This document shows, in pieces, positions 1 to 8,541 of a stretch of 64,000 bases of DNA. Source of the stretch: JBEKCD01 sp050015055 (GTDB lineage Archaea; Thermoproteota; Bathyarchaeia; Bathyarchaeales; Bathycorpusculaceae); contig JBEKCD010000006.1 in assembly GCA_050015055.1 (NCBI GenBank), positions 1 through 64,000 of the forward strand, written 5' to 3'. The notes below the pieces were generated by a model that was not told the DNA's origin, ran no database searches, and saw only the letters and a list, made by a program, of their open reading frames with translations. The translations under genes were made by a program, and so were the position numbers. The number at the start of each line of letters is the position of its first letter. The stretch's first letter is position 1.

Positions 1-327
1 CTGCAGGGGAAGGTGGGTGAAAGGGCTGAACAGGTTATCCGTCGAGTCGCTGATGAGTACGGCTACACCCTGGATGAGCTCAAAGTCTCCCCCGACCACA
101 TACACGTCCTACTCAAACTACAACCCAAACAGGCCATACCCGACGTTGTGAGAACCCTGAAAAGTATAACCGCCAGGACGCTCTTCCAAGAGTTTCCAGA
201 CCTAAAGAGGCACCTCTGGGAAGGAAGGCTCTGGGCAGGCGGATACTGCGTTAACACAGTAGGCGGGCTAAACCTCGACGCCGTCAGACAGTACATACGA
301 GAAGAACAACAAGAAGCCCTACCGTAG
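1..327 (+). CDS. tnpA: IS200/IS605-family Y1 transposase TnpA, 5' end outside window
   Basis: This is the C-terminal part of a single-strand DNA transposase of the HUH (Y1) class, which cuts and rejoins IS ends as single strands. The frame is open from base 1, so the GTG at 13 is probably internal and the start lies upstream. Visible are the HUH metal-binding pair in DHIHVLL and the candidate catalytic tyrosine in AVRQYI near the C-terminus. The conserved stretch around HLWEGRLWAGGY is typical of the family. A GC-rich hairpin follows directly, as expected for an IS200/IS605 right end. No tnpB accessory gene follows within the window. Confidence 0.9.
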   Translation: MQGKVGERAEQVIRRVADEYGYTLDELKVSPDHIHVLLKLQPKQAIPDVVRTLKSITARTLFQEFPDLKRHLWEGRLWAGGYCVNTVGGLNLDAVRQYIREEQQEALP

Positions 328-329
328 AG

Positions 330-349
330 CCCCGGAGCTTGCTCCGGGG
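330..349 (+). repeat. Subterminal hairpin of the IS200/IS605 right end
   Basis: A perfect 9-bp stem (CCCCGGAGC paired with GCTCCGGGG) with a TT loop begins 3 nt after the transposase stop. IS200/IS605 elements carry hairpins near their ends that TnpA recognises as single strands, so this probably marks the right end. It could also act as a terminator. From here to about 606 I see no gene. Confidence 0.6.
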
Positions 350-606
350 GAAACTACTGTGGGTCGCATGATACTGCTGGCCGTAGCGTTCTTCGAAATC
401 AAAACAGAGCCAACTCAGCCACAGACAACAAAGACGTCCTCTTTGTAGTGCGCTGGCTTGTCCCTAGATTCGGTTTTTGAGTGCATCAAAATGAGTTGAG
501 TATGTCCTATTGAAGTGGTCTGCTGAGAGAAAGGTGTGGATCACAGCGAAAAGTGACAGCTCCCCGTAGCGCGTGCTTTCGAAAAGTTCAAAAGCTTCGC
601 GACTCA

Positions 607-1107
607 ATGAAAGCTGAGGAGAATTACCTGAAGATTCTGATCGTGTATGGCACGAGTTCCGTTATCAGAAACACGGAGAAAGTTGCAAAGGCGATAAGTG
701 AGGTTCTCAAAGAAAAAGGGTTTGACGTTGACTGTCTCTACGTTAAGGATCTTGACCCGGCAGGTGTGAAGAATTATGATTGCGTCTTAGCTGGGTCGCC
801 TACGCAGTGGCATAAAGCAACGGGACCTATTATGCAATTTCTGGGCAGGTTTGGCAAGAACGAGTTTTCTGGAAAACTTGCCGCGGCGTTTGACACGCAG
901 CTGCAGATGCGGCTCAGTGGAAACGCGGCAAAGGGGATAGAAAAGAAGCTCGAAAAACTCGGTTGCAAAATAGTCATGCCATCTTTGGTTACCTACGTTC
1001 AAAGCAAGAAGAACGTCGAAGGCAAGAATGAGATGCAACTGAAAGAGGGAGAGCTCGAGAAAGCGAAGAAATACGCGGAAGACCTGACAAACAAACTCCA
1101 CCTATAA
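607..1107 (+). CDS. Flavodoxin-domain protein
   Basis: Small cytoplasmic protein of the flavodoxin fold, expected to bind FMN and act as an electron carrier or in a redox role; the partner is unknown. The N-terminal beta strand and phosphate-loop region read KILIVYGTSS, later followed by DCVLAGSPT and AAAFDTQ, the pattern of flavodoxin_1/flavodoxin_5-type proteins. I chose the ATG at 607; the frame is open upstream to a GTG at 553, but the flavodoxin strand begins just after the ATG. It is a paralogue of the protein at 9884, with identical stretches such as KNYDC and SGNA.KGIEKKL. It stands alone here. Confidence 0.75.
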   Translation: MKAEENYLKILIVYGTSSVIRNTEKVAKAISEVLKEKGFDVDCLYVKDLDPAGVKNYDCVLAGSPTQWHKATGPIMQFLGRFGKNEFSGKLAAAFDTQLQMRLSGNAAKGIEKKLEKLGCKIVMPSLVTYVQSKKNVEGKNEMQLKEGELEKAKKYAEDLTNKLHL

Positions 1108-1264
1108 GGATTGCTACACCCGCCGCGTTACACCCTCCGCCTTGCTGAAAAATCGAAGATTTTCGCTGTTCCCCCGAGTTCTAGGTCGCGATGGTTCGAG
1201 AATGCATTCGTTGGAAATGTGCTGCGTTTGGGGTATAACATAAAAAAGGTGGGAGATTGTGTTC

Positions 1265-2326
1265 TTATAAAATGGATTCACGGTTCATTGGAAAGGCTGT
1301 TGTGGCTCTTATGTCGTCAGTGCCTAGTACGAACTGTGTGACTCTGTTCAATCCTATGCCGCATCCCGAGTGCATCGTTCTGTGTTTTTCATAGAATTCA
1401 AGGTACCATCCGAAGTCTTCTATGCTTCCTCCCTTTTCGACAAGCTGTCTGAACATTGAAGACACGACAAGTCTTTCGCGAAGTTTCTCAGGCCTGTACT
1501 CTCTTTCAGCTGCTCCGACAGCCTCGCCGCTCATTGGGAGAAGCAAGTCCGCGCTGTTGACGACGGCGGGATTGTCATTGTTTTCTTTCATGTTGAAGAA
1601 CTTTATTGGCTTTGGAAAGTGTGTTATGAACAGTGGTTGGTTGTTGTTGAAGTTGACAAGCATCTTTTCTTGGCTGCTTTTCAGGTCGTCGCCCCATTTG
1701 ACTTCAAAGTCTGAGAGCAGTTCCACGGCCTTCGTGTACGTCATCCTCTGAAACGGTTTTTTGATTCCTTTTAGTCTCTCTGGGTTTGCGCCTAAGGAGG
1801 TGAGTTCTTCAAAATTCTCTTTGAGAGCAGAGTCTACCATCGAACATATTACGTTCTCGACGTGTTGTAGAAGTCCTTCGAAGTCTCCTGCAAACTCCAG
1901 CTCGACCAAGGTGAATTCTGTTAGGTGCCGTTCGTCAACTGATGGTTCTGCTCGGAAGCTCGGTCCAACGCACCAGACTTTGCCTAGGAACGGCGTCAAA
2001 ACCTCCAAGTAGAGTTGTCCCGTCTGGCTCAGGTATCTTTTCGGTCCGAAATAGTCCACTTCAAACATTGTAGCTATGTTTTCGCAGGCTCCCGTGGCTT
2101 TTGTCATGTGCGGAACAACTATCTCAGTGAAACCCTGTTCTTCGAAGTAGTGTCTAGCTCCCTTCAATAGGCTTGATTCAACCTTCACGGCTGCGTGCAG
2201 TTCCGGGTTAGAAAGCAACCAAGGTCTGTTTTTCGTGGTTTTTAGAACGTCAAGGCAAATATCGTTCTTGTTTTTTGCTGTTTTTTCAGTCTCTCTAATT
2301 TGGGTCTCCATGACCCGCACCAACAA
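1265..2326 (-). CDS. Archaeal asparagine synthetase related to AsnRS (AS-AR type)
   Basis: Class II aminoacyl-tRNA-synthetase catalytic core of 353 residues without the N-terminal OB-fold anticodon-binding domain of AspRS/AsnRS. Motif 2 is visible as FRAEPSVDERHLTEF, the flipping region as SGEAVGAAEREY, and motif 3 as GCGIGLNRVTQFVLG near the C-terminus. Stand-alone cores of this kind (Pyrococcus AS-AR) make asparagine from aspartate, ammonia and ATP. Substrate choice cannot be proved from sequence, so a general AsnRS paralogue is the alternative. Translation could also begin at the Met five codons in (2311). It is transcribed towards the flavodoxin gene and stands alone. Confidence 0.75.
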   Translation of the reverse strand: MLVRVMETQIRETEKTAKNKNDICLDVLKTTKNRPWLLSNPELHAAVKVESSLLKGARHYFEEQGFTEIVVPHMTKATGACENIATMFEVDYFGPKRYLSQTGQLYLEVLTPFLGKVWCVGPSFRAEPSVDERHLTEFTLVELEFAGDFEGLLQHVENVICSMVDSALKENFEELTSLGANPERLKGIKKPFQRMTYTKAVELLSDFEVKWGDDLKSSQEKMLVNFNNNQPLFITHFPKPIKFFNMKENNDNPAVVNSADLLLPMSGEAVGAAEREYRPEKLRERLVVSSMFRQLVEKGGSIEDFGWYLEFYEKHRTMHSGCGIGLNRVTQFVLGTDDIRATTAFPMNRESIL

Positions 2327-2597
2327 TTCCAGCTTTGTGCTTATAAGTTTTGCCGCATCTCAAACGTGTGGCGCGTCCTACAGAGTGAAAATCTACAAGG
2401 AGGAATGATTTCAAATGACTCTAAGAATCCGCTTTCAACACATGCGACGCACGCGAGTCAGGGGCATTTGGTGCGCGCTCCCTTCCAGGTAAGTGCATCT
2501 TCCAAACCGTTAACATAGCAGGTGCAATCACAGAACTTGTGAGGGATCTGAATGATTTTGCACATTATCAGGCACCTCTTCTACACAGGTTAAGCTT

Positions 2598-3236
2598 TCA
2601 TCTGAGGCTTACCTTTTCTCCGGTGGAGATGTAGACTATTGATTCGCCGATGTAGGTTGCGTGATCTGCTATTCTCTCCAGATATCTCACGACGAGAAAG
2701 TTGCAGACTAGGCATTTTGTTTTTGGAGGAGCTTTGGAAAGTAGGTCTAGATAGGCTGAGTATATTTCGTCCACTTCATTCTCGGTTTTTGCCAGTGTTT
2801 TAGCCATGTCTGCGTCGTTGTCTCTGAGTGCCTTTGTGCTTGTGTCAACCATTTCCAGCGTTTTCTTCGTTATCTTGTCCATTAGTTCGCCAGATTGTAC
2901 GCACTCGCTGCAGTCGGCAAGTTTTTTGTGAGTGAAAGAGATGTCCCAGGCGTATCTGCCGTATCTTTCCATGTCGTAGGCAATTTTCATGTAGGAGTTG
3001 ATGATTCTTAGATCAGAGGCAACGGGTTGATACTTGACTATCAGTTCGAACGCTTTGTCTTCAGCGGTCACGGTCATTGCAACCAGCAGCTCTGAGAGCT
3101 CATGAACCTCCTCGCCTACATCGTCGCCTTCCAGGAAACCGTCCACTGCGATGTTGATGGCTCTTTGTGCAACTTCTCCCATTCTGAACACGATTGTGGT
3201 GAGTTGTTCCAAACCCGTGTCCAATAATCTGCTCAT
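2598..3236 (-). CDS. phoU: Phosphate transport system accessory protein PhoU
   Basis: A 212-residue all-helical protein with two PhoU repeats. PhoU proteins couple the Pst transporter to regulation and restrain phosphate uptake, using conserved acidic metal-binding positions in helical repeats. The DLRIINSYMKIAYDMERYGRYA stretch and the matching RYLERIADHATYIGE stretch mark the two repeats. The start is 8 nt behind the pstB stop, so it is the last gene of the pstSCAB-phoU operon. A second, longer PhoU protein with an AbrB domain is encoded at 7179. Confidence 0.92.
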   Translation of the reverse strand: MSRLLDTGLEQLTTIVFRMGEVAQRAINIAVDGFLEGDDVGEEVHELSELLVAMTVTAEDKAFELIVKYQPVASDLRIINSYMKIAYDMERYGRYAWDISFTHKKLADCSECVQSGELMDKITKKTLEMVDTSTKALRDNDADMAKTLAKTENEVDEIYSAYLDLLSKAPPKTKCLVCNFLVVRYLERIADHATYIGESIVYISTGEKVSLR

Positions 3237-3244
3237 ATTTTCAC

Positions 3245-4057
3245 CTAACCAAACCTGCCTGTTATATACTTCTCGGTAAGTTCATTCTTCGGATTCTCAA
3301 ATATGTTTTTGGTGGGCCCGAACTCTATGAGTTCTCCAATATAGAGGAAAGCCGTGAAATCTGAAACTCTTGCAGCCTGCTGCATATTATGCGTGACGAT
3401 TGCCACTGTGTAGTCCTGCTTGAGTGTAACTATCAGCTCCTCAATCTTGGCGGTCGCAGCGGGATCAAGTGCCGAACATGGCTCATCCATCAGTATGACT
3501 TCAGGCTGCAACGCAATCGCTCTTGCAATGCACAGTCGCTGCTGCTGTCCTCCTGAGATACTTGTCCCAGGCTTCTTCAAGTCGTCTTTCACCTCATCCC
3601 ACAAAGTCGCCTGTTCGAGGCTCCGCTTCACAACCTCGTCGAGGTTCTTCCCTCTCTTCAATCCCGTCAGTCTCAATCCTGCTGCTACGTTATCGTATAT
3701 GGACATGGTTGGAAACGGGTTCGGCTTCTGAAAAACCATCCCCACTCTTCTGCGGATTAGGACCGGGTCGACTTCTTTCGAGTAAATGTCTCGTCCGTCA
3801 AGAAGCACTTGTCCAGACGAGCTGGTGCCGGGAACCAGCTCATGCATTCTGTTGAGACAGCGCACAAGTGTTGATTTTCCGCACCCGGAGGGCCCTATGA
3901 TGGCAGTAACCGCGTTGGCTCTAATAGAGAGATTTATGTTCTTCAAAGCTTGTTTGGCGCCGAACCATGCGTTCAGCTTGATGCTTTGCATCTTTTGGCC
4001 AGTTGGCACTGGATTTTGCGGATCCGATGTCTTCACACAGCTTGTGTTGCCGTTCAT
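3245..4057 (-). CDS. pstB: Phosphate ABC transporter ATP-binding protein PstB
   Basis: ATPase subunit of the high-affinity phosphate importer at the inner face of the membrane. Walker A is GPSGCGKST, the ABC signature is SISGGQQQRLCIARA, Walker B is VILMDEPCSALDP, and the switch histidine is in IVTHNMQQA. MVFQKPNPFP is a PstB hallmark. I chose the ATG at 4057, 10 nt downstream of the pstA stop, rather than the upstream start at 4108 that would overlap pstA by 41 nt. The resulting 270 residues match the usual PstB length plus a short N-terminal tail. Confidence 0.93.
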   Translation of the reverse strand: MNGNTSCVKTSDPQNPVPTGQKMQSIKLNAWFGAKQALKNINLSIRANAVTAIIGPSGCGKSTLVRCLNRMHELVPGTSSSGQVLLDGRDIYSKEVDPVLIRRRVGMVFQKPNPFPTMSIYDNVAAGLRLTGLKRGKNLDEVVKRSLEQATLWDEVKDDLKKPGTSISGGQQQRLCIARAIALQPEVILMDEPCSALDPAATAKIEELIVTLKQDYTVAIVTHNMQQAARVSDFTAFLYIGELIEFGPTKNIFENPKNELTEKYITGRFG

Positions 4058-4067
4058 TTTTGTCTTC

Positions 4068-4922
4068 TCACTTTCCAAGTCGACCCCTGCTGGCCACTCT
4101 AACGCCAATGTTAAGGCTTAGGACTATTAAAATCAAGATCAGAGCCGCTCCCCACGCTTGCGCTTGGAAGTTGGAGTAGTTCAAGAATGCATCCCTGTAG
4201 ATTCTCAACGGAAGAGCGTCCATAGGCTGACCAAGATTTTGGAAGAAATACTGTCCGCCAAGAATCGTCATGAGCAGGGGCGCAGTTTCACCTGCGATCC
4301 TGGCCACGGCAAGAAGAGCGCCGGTGACCAAGCCCTTCCTTGCATCTGGCAATACGACGCTGACTGTAGTTCTCCAATTGCGCACGCCAAGGGCAAGCGA
4401 TGCTTCGCGAAGAGAGTTAGGAACTAGCTTCAACGATTCTTCTGTAGTTCGAGCGACTATGGGAATCGCAATGAAAGAAAGGGCAATAGCGCCTGCAAGG
4501 GGCGAATAGTGACCGAGAGTGAGAACAACAAGGGCGAAGACCGTAATCCCCACGACTATGGAGGGAACCCCTGTCAACGCGTTGTTGAAAATTCTCATCA
4601 AACCAGCGTACGAGCGTAAATACCTGTTGTTGCCATGTTCATTTAGGAATATTCCTGACATTACTCCGAGTGGCATGCCGATAAGGCAAGTGAGCCCTAT
4701 CAGGATTAAAGTACCCTGTATCGCAGGACCTATGCCGCCTGCGTCCGAGGACCCTATCACCCCCGCAGTTTGTGTGAGGAACTTGATGCTGAGCTGCGGG
4801 GCTCCATTCAAGATGACTTCGATGAGAATGCTCAGCAAAGGCACAACGGCGATGATAACGCATCCTAGGCTGAGCACGAAGAAGAGTTTATCCTTGAATT
4901 TCCTGTAGGCATAGGTCGTCAT
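4068..4922 (-). CDS. pstA: Phosphate ABC transporter permease PstA
   Basis: Inner-membrane permease subunit of 284 residues with about six transmembrane helices. The cytoplasmic EAA loop, which contacts PstB, reads EASLALGVRNWRTTVSVVLP. The start codon directly abuts the pstC stop, indicating translational coupling. The GETAPLL segment after the EAA loop is typical of PstA. Confidence 0.93.
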   Translation of the reverse strand: MTTYAYRKFKDKLFFVLSLGCVIIAVVPLLSILIEVILNGAPQLSIKFLTQTAGVIGSSDAGGIGPAIQGTLILIGLTCLIGMPLGVMSGIFLNEHGNNRYLRSYAGLMRIFNNALTGVPSIVVGITVFALVVLTLGHYSPLAGAIALSFIAIPIVARTTEESLKLVPNSLREASLALGVRNWRTTVSVVLPDARKGLVTGALLAVARIAGETAPLLMTILGGQYFFQNLGQPMDALPLRIYRDAFLNYSNFQAQAWGAALILILIVLSLNIGVRVASRGRLGK

Positions 4923-5876
4923 CTACTCCACGGCACCTCCCTTGACTTTTAGGATGCGAGTCACCATGACTTGGGCTATCACGTTTATGGACAGACTCAA
5001 CAAGAGCAAGAACAATCCGACGCCTATGTATGCTGACAATTCCAAAGTTCCAGGCGTTGCTTCCAAGAAGTTGTTGGCTATGAGGGATGCCATCGTTTGG
5101 CTGGGTTTGAAAAGCGAAGTGGGGATTGCAGAAGGGCCGATGGTATTTCCTATGACCATGGTGACTGCCATCGTTTCGCCGACTGCTCTACCGAGGCCTA
5201 AGATGACCGCCCCAAAGATTCCTGAACGACCATAGCTTAGTACCCAGTTTCTGATAACTTCCCACTTGGTTGCACCAATGCTGTAGGCTCCTTCTCGGAT
5301 GGAATTGGGAACCGCTTGAATGACTTCTCTTGAGACTGATGACACTGTGGGTATTATCATGATCGCCAAGATTATTCCGCCGTTGAGTACATCTAGACCC
5401 TGAGGAGATCCGCCAAATATCGGGAGCCATCCTAGGTAATGGGACAAAGGATTCTCGATGTAGTCGAGAATAAAAAAACGGAGGACGAAGTATCCCCAGA
5501 GTCCGTATATCACGCTGGGGACTGCCGCGAGCAGATCCACAAGGTACGAAACTGGTACTCTCAACGTTCTGGGGGCCATCTCCACAAGAAAGATCGCTAT
5601 TCCGAGGCTCAGGGGCACGCCTATCAGAAGAGCAATAGTCGAAGTAACGAGCGTTCCAAGCAGGTAAGGAAGTGCACCGTATATTTCTGGGTTCATTTTC
5701 GTTTGAACAGGATTCCATTTAGTTCCCGTGAAGAAATAGAGTCCAAACCGCTGTAATACGGGCGAAGAGCCGACGAAAAGTTCGTACGCAATGACTATGA
5801 GGATGACCGCAGCTGAAGCTGCGAGAAGAGTAGCTAATATCTTGAACAGATTGTCCCCAGACAATCTTGGACTCAT
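4923..5876 (-). CDS. pstC: Phosphate ABC transporter permease PstC
   Basis: Inner-membrane permease subunit of 317 residues; the N-terminal helix is followed by a periplasm-type loop containing FFTGTKWNP, common in PstC. The EAA loop reads EGAYSIGATKWEVI, and GRAVGETMAV follows, the PstC counterpart of GETAPL in PstA. The gene lies 78 nt downstream of pstS in the same operon. Confidence 0.93.
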   Translation of the reverse strand: MSPRLSGDNLFKILATLLAASAAVILIVIAYELFVGSSPVLQRFGLYFFTGTKWNPVQTKMNPEIYGALPYLLGTLVTSTIALLIGVPLSLGIAIFLVEMAPRTLRVPVSYLVDLLAAVPSVIYGLWGYFVLRFFILDYIENPLSHYLGWLPIFGGSPQGLDVLNGGIILAIMIIPTVSSVSREVIQAVPNSIREGAYSIGATKWEVIRNWVLSYGRSGIFGAVILGLGRAVGETMAVTMVIGNTIGPSAIPTSLFKPSQTMASLIANNFLEATPGTLELSAYIGVGLFLLLLSLSINVIAQVMVTRILKVKGGAVE

Positions 5877-5954
5877 GTCAATCGGTCCTTACCCCTACTC
5901 AAATCAAGTTCAAAAAAAGATTTTGGGTGATAGTGTCTAATTCTTGGCACACTG

Positions 5955-7061
5955 TTAGCTCGTGGGTAAGTGTTGGCCGTTGAAGGTTATCGACTGAATG
6001 GAGGCTTCATCAATTTGTACTACGTTCGCTGGAAGTGGCACGTACTCTAGGCTCGATGAATACTGTTGGCCGCCGTTTTGCTGGACGACCCACCACAGGA
6101 ATTGAACAAGAGCTGTTGCCCTAGTCTGCGTCATTCCTGGGACTACGTTGAGTTCTTGGTACACTAGTAGGTAGGTGAAGCTGACTATGGGATAAGCTTG
6201 CGAGTCGTTAGCGTTGAGGAGACTTACGTTAGTCCAACTCTGATTACCGGCTGGTAGGCCGCTTGAAGCCGCTGTCTGTACTGCTAGCTGGATGGTGTTG
6301 AGGGAAGGTAGAATCCAGTTGCCTGTCGGGTTCTGAACTGCTGCTGCTGTCATACCATTCTGTAGTGCGTAGGCCAGCTCGACATATCCAATGGTGTACT
6401 GAGTGTTATTGACGTCTTCTGCCACTCCCGTATTACCGCTTGCGCCGAGTCCCAGGGGCCAGGCAACCGTTTTACCCTGTCCGATTGTCTCGTTCCATGC
6501 GGGACTGGACACGCTTAAGTAGCCTGTGAAGATGAAAGTTGTTCCGGAACCATCGGATCGATGAACGGTAACTATGCTCTTGGCGGGTAATGTCACGTTT
6601 GAATTGAGGTTTTGTATCTCATTGTCGTTCCACATCGTCACGTTGCCAGCGAAGATGTCGGCGATTACCTTGCCAGTTAGGTGAAGACCGGTTGGGATGC
6701 CTGGTAGATTGTATGCGATTGTGACGGCACCTATCGTTTCTGGGATGTGAAGTGAGCCTGGTGCTTTCGCCATGTCAGTGGCCCCGAGTGGTGCGTCTGA
6801 GGCAGCGAAGTCTACTAACTTGCTCTCGAGATCCGAAATGCCTCCTCCGCTACCTATCGATTGGTAGTTGATCTGGACAGTGGTGTTTTGTTCGTGATAG
6901 TGCGAAATCATCACGTTTAGCAGGGGATACGGGAATGTAGCTCCTGCACCGTTCAGCGTTACTGTTGTCGGGGCGGACGAAGATGATAGATACACATAAC
7001 CAGCTATGCCTGCTAAGATGACCACGATTGCGACTATTGCTGTAGCGATCTTGTAGTTCAT
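5955..7061 (-). CDS. pstS: Phosphate-binding protein PstS
   Basis: Extracytoplasmic phosphate-binding protein of 368 residues. An N-terminal hydrophobic helix (about residues 5-26) acts as signal or membrane anchor, followed by an Ser/Thr-rich linker. Phosphate-binding loops are visible as GAGATFPYPL, GSGGG and HRSDGSGTTFIF. Several N-glycosylation sequons (for example NVT, NQS) suit an archaeal surface location. It is first in the pst operon, and its promoter region is shared with the divergent AbrB-PhoU gene. Confidence 0.95.
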   Translation of the reverse strand: MNYKIATAIVAIVVILAGIAGYVYLSSSSAPTTVTLNGAGATFPYPLLNVMISHYHEQNTTVQINYQSIGSGGGISDLESKLVDFAASDAPLGATDMAKAPGSLHIPETIGAVTIAYNLPGIPTGLHLTGKVIADIFAGNVTMWNDNEIQNLNSNVTLPAKSIVTVHRSDGSGTTFIFTGYLSVSSPAWNETIGQGKTVAWPLGLGASGNTGVAEDVNNTQYTIGYVELAYALQNGMTAAAVQNPTGNWILPSLNTIQLAVQTAASSGLPAGNQSWTNVSLLNANDSQAYPIVSFTYLLVYQELNVVPGMTQTRATALVQFLWWVVQQNGGQQYSSSLEYVPLPANVVQIDEASIQSITFNGQHLPTS

Positions 7062-7178
7062 TTTAACACCTTTTCTTTTTTCATTTTCGAGTGAGAAAAG
7101 GCCTGCCGCAATTATATAGGTTTCTTATGTAGTCTGTATAAACTATATATATAACCCTTTAATAAATAGATTGGGAGT
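7062..7178. promoter_or_regulatory. Divergent promoter region between pstS and the AbrB-PhoU gene
   Basis: This 117-bp gap contains two A/T-rich boxes facing opposite ways. AACTATATATATAA (7141-7154) lies about 25-35 nt before the GTG at 7179 and suits a leaderless or short-leader transcript to the right. AATTATATAGG (7109-7119) read on the minus strand suits pstS. Spacing supports TATA boxes; an operator for the AbrB-PhoU protein here is inference. Confidence 0.5.
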
Positions 7179-8252
7179 GTGGCTATAGAGTTGACTGCAT
7201 TGAATCACCGTTCCCGAAAGCAAGGGGGAGAGACGAGGAAACTCCAAGTGACAGGCGGATCCACCTACATTGTCTCCTTGCCCAAGAAATGGATTACCAA
7301 GAACCAGCTCAAGAAGGGCAGTTCGCTGACTTTCTTCGAAGAAGACGACGGTTCCATGTCTATCCAATCATCTACTGAACTGGTGAGGGAAGAAAAAACG
7401 GACGAGGCACTAGTCAAAGTGTCTTCAAACGAGAATCCTGACACGATAATCAGGAAAACTGTTTCCGCTTACTTAGTCGGCTACAATATGATACGCATTA
7501 AGGCTCGTGAGCAGCAGCAATTGTCTTCCAGACAAAGGAATGCCATAAAGAACTTTGCTCGCGACCTGCTGGTTGGAACAGAAATTGTCACCGACACTCC
7601 AACAGAACTGACGTTGCAGGTCTTGCTTAGCTATCCTGAACTCTCGATTCAAAGTGCATTGCGAAGAATGTGCATCATAACGTCCTCTATGCACAAGGAT
7701 GCGCTGACAGCGCTGAAAGAGCTCGACTCACAATTGGCAGAAAGCGTAATTGCCACCGACGACGAAGTTGACAGGTTCAATCTGTATGTGATACGCCAGC
7801 TTAAGATGGCCATTCAGAACCCAAAAATCATCAAGGAAATAGGCCTGAGTAACGCAAGAGACTGCCTCGGATATCGTTTAGTGACGAAGTCGGTGGAAAG
7901 GGCGGCAGATCATGCTGCTAGCATCGCGGAGAATGTTCTGCTCTTGAAAAAGCCAATGGACGAGGAGGTTCTCAAGAACCTTGAAGAAATGAGCAACCTG
8001 GCCGTTTCAATGTTTGAAACCGCCATAGAAGCATTGTTCAGACTTGATTTCAACCTCGCAGAAAGCGTTGTCCAGAAAACTAAGGAAATCAACTTCACTA
8101 TGAAAGAGGCCCTGCTCTCATCTAAGAAAATCGGAACAGAAGAAATCGCCAACATCAGACTGGTCATTGAGAGCCTAAGAAGGACGGCGGAATACGCTAG
8201 TGATATAGCGGAGATTGTTCTGAACTTGACGGTGGAATCGATCATAGGATGA
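7179..8252 (+). CDS. AbrB-PhoU family phosphate uptake regulator
   Basis: Protein of 357 residues with an N-terminal SpoVT/AbrB-like DNA-binding domain (about 18-60; RKLQVTGGSTYIVSLPKKW is the characteristic archaeal form) followed by two PhoU repeats (about 130-220 and 230-340). Archaeal proteins of this architecture are thought to control phosphate uptake genes. Its position divergent from pstS supports that role. The start is a GTG at 7179. It probably represses or activates the shared promoter, but no operator is provable by eye. Confidence 0.85.
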   Translation: MAIELTALNHRSRKQGGETRKLQVTGGSTYIVSLPKKWITKNQLKKGSSLTFFEEDDGSMSIQSSTELVREEKTDEALVKVSSNENPDTIIRKTVSAYLVGYNMIRIKAREQQQLSSRQRNAIKNFARDLLVGTEIVTDTPTELTLQVLLSYPELSIQSALRRMCIITSSMHKDALTALKELDSQLAESVIATDDEVDRFNLYVIRQLKMAIQNPKIIKEIGLSNARDCLGYRLVTKSVERAADHAASIAENVLLLKKPMDEEVLKNLEEMSNLAVSMFETAIEALFRLDFNLAESVVQKTKEINFTMKEALLSSKKIGTEEIANIRLVIESLRRTAEYASDIAEIVLNLTVESIIG

Positions 8253-8357
8253 CGCGAATGAAAGCGCGCGCTCTTCCTTGTTTAATCTCGGCTTGGTCAT
8301 AACTTGAAACGTCAGGGTTGAGTGTTGCCCGTCGATGAGCCCAACGCCCAGCAGCAT

Positions 8358-8540
8358 CGCGCGCGCTTGGCTTCTGCTCTGTTTCGCCAGTTTAGAACAT
8401 TCAATCGCGAATGAATAGACCGTTTCTGTCACCGCAACAAAGGTCTGCGAAAACATCGCCCGCGAAGACGTCTTTTCTGTTTTGACTCTCATAGTGTCTG
8501 ATTAGGTCTTTTTTGAAGTTGTCGGATGCTCTGCGCGCGC
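8358..8540 (-). pseudogene. Relic fragment of a HAD phosphatase gene, bounded by GC tracts
   Basis: Bases 8387-8532 match the C-terminal half of the HAD phosphatase gene at 15288-15959 (compare about 15395-15545), including ATCGCGAATGAATAG and GAAGTTGTCGGATG against GCAAGTTGTCAGATG-like sequence. The reading frame is broken, and the motif-III region (GDGSADHA in the intact copy) is scrambled. GC tracts lie on both sides (8358-8366 and 8533-8540). Between 8272 and 8357 a further stretch has no recognisable origin. Confidence 0.65.
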
Positions 8541-8541
8541 T

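Noticed and set aside
5188..5718. 176-codon minus-strand open frame
   Set aside because: It lies inside pstC on the same strand in another frame; pstC has all family motifs.
8175..8492. 105-codon minus-strand frame behind the AbrB-PhoU gene
   Set aside because: It crosses the 3' end of a real gene, a GC tract and the HAD relic; the similarity is that of the relic, not of a gene.
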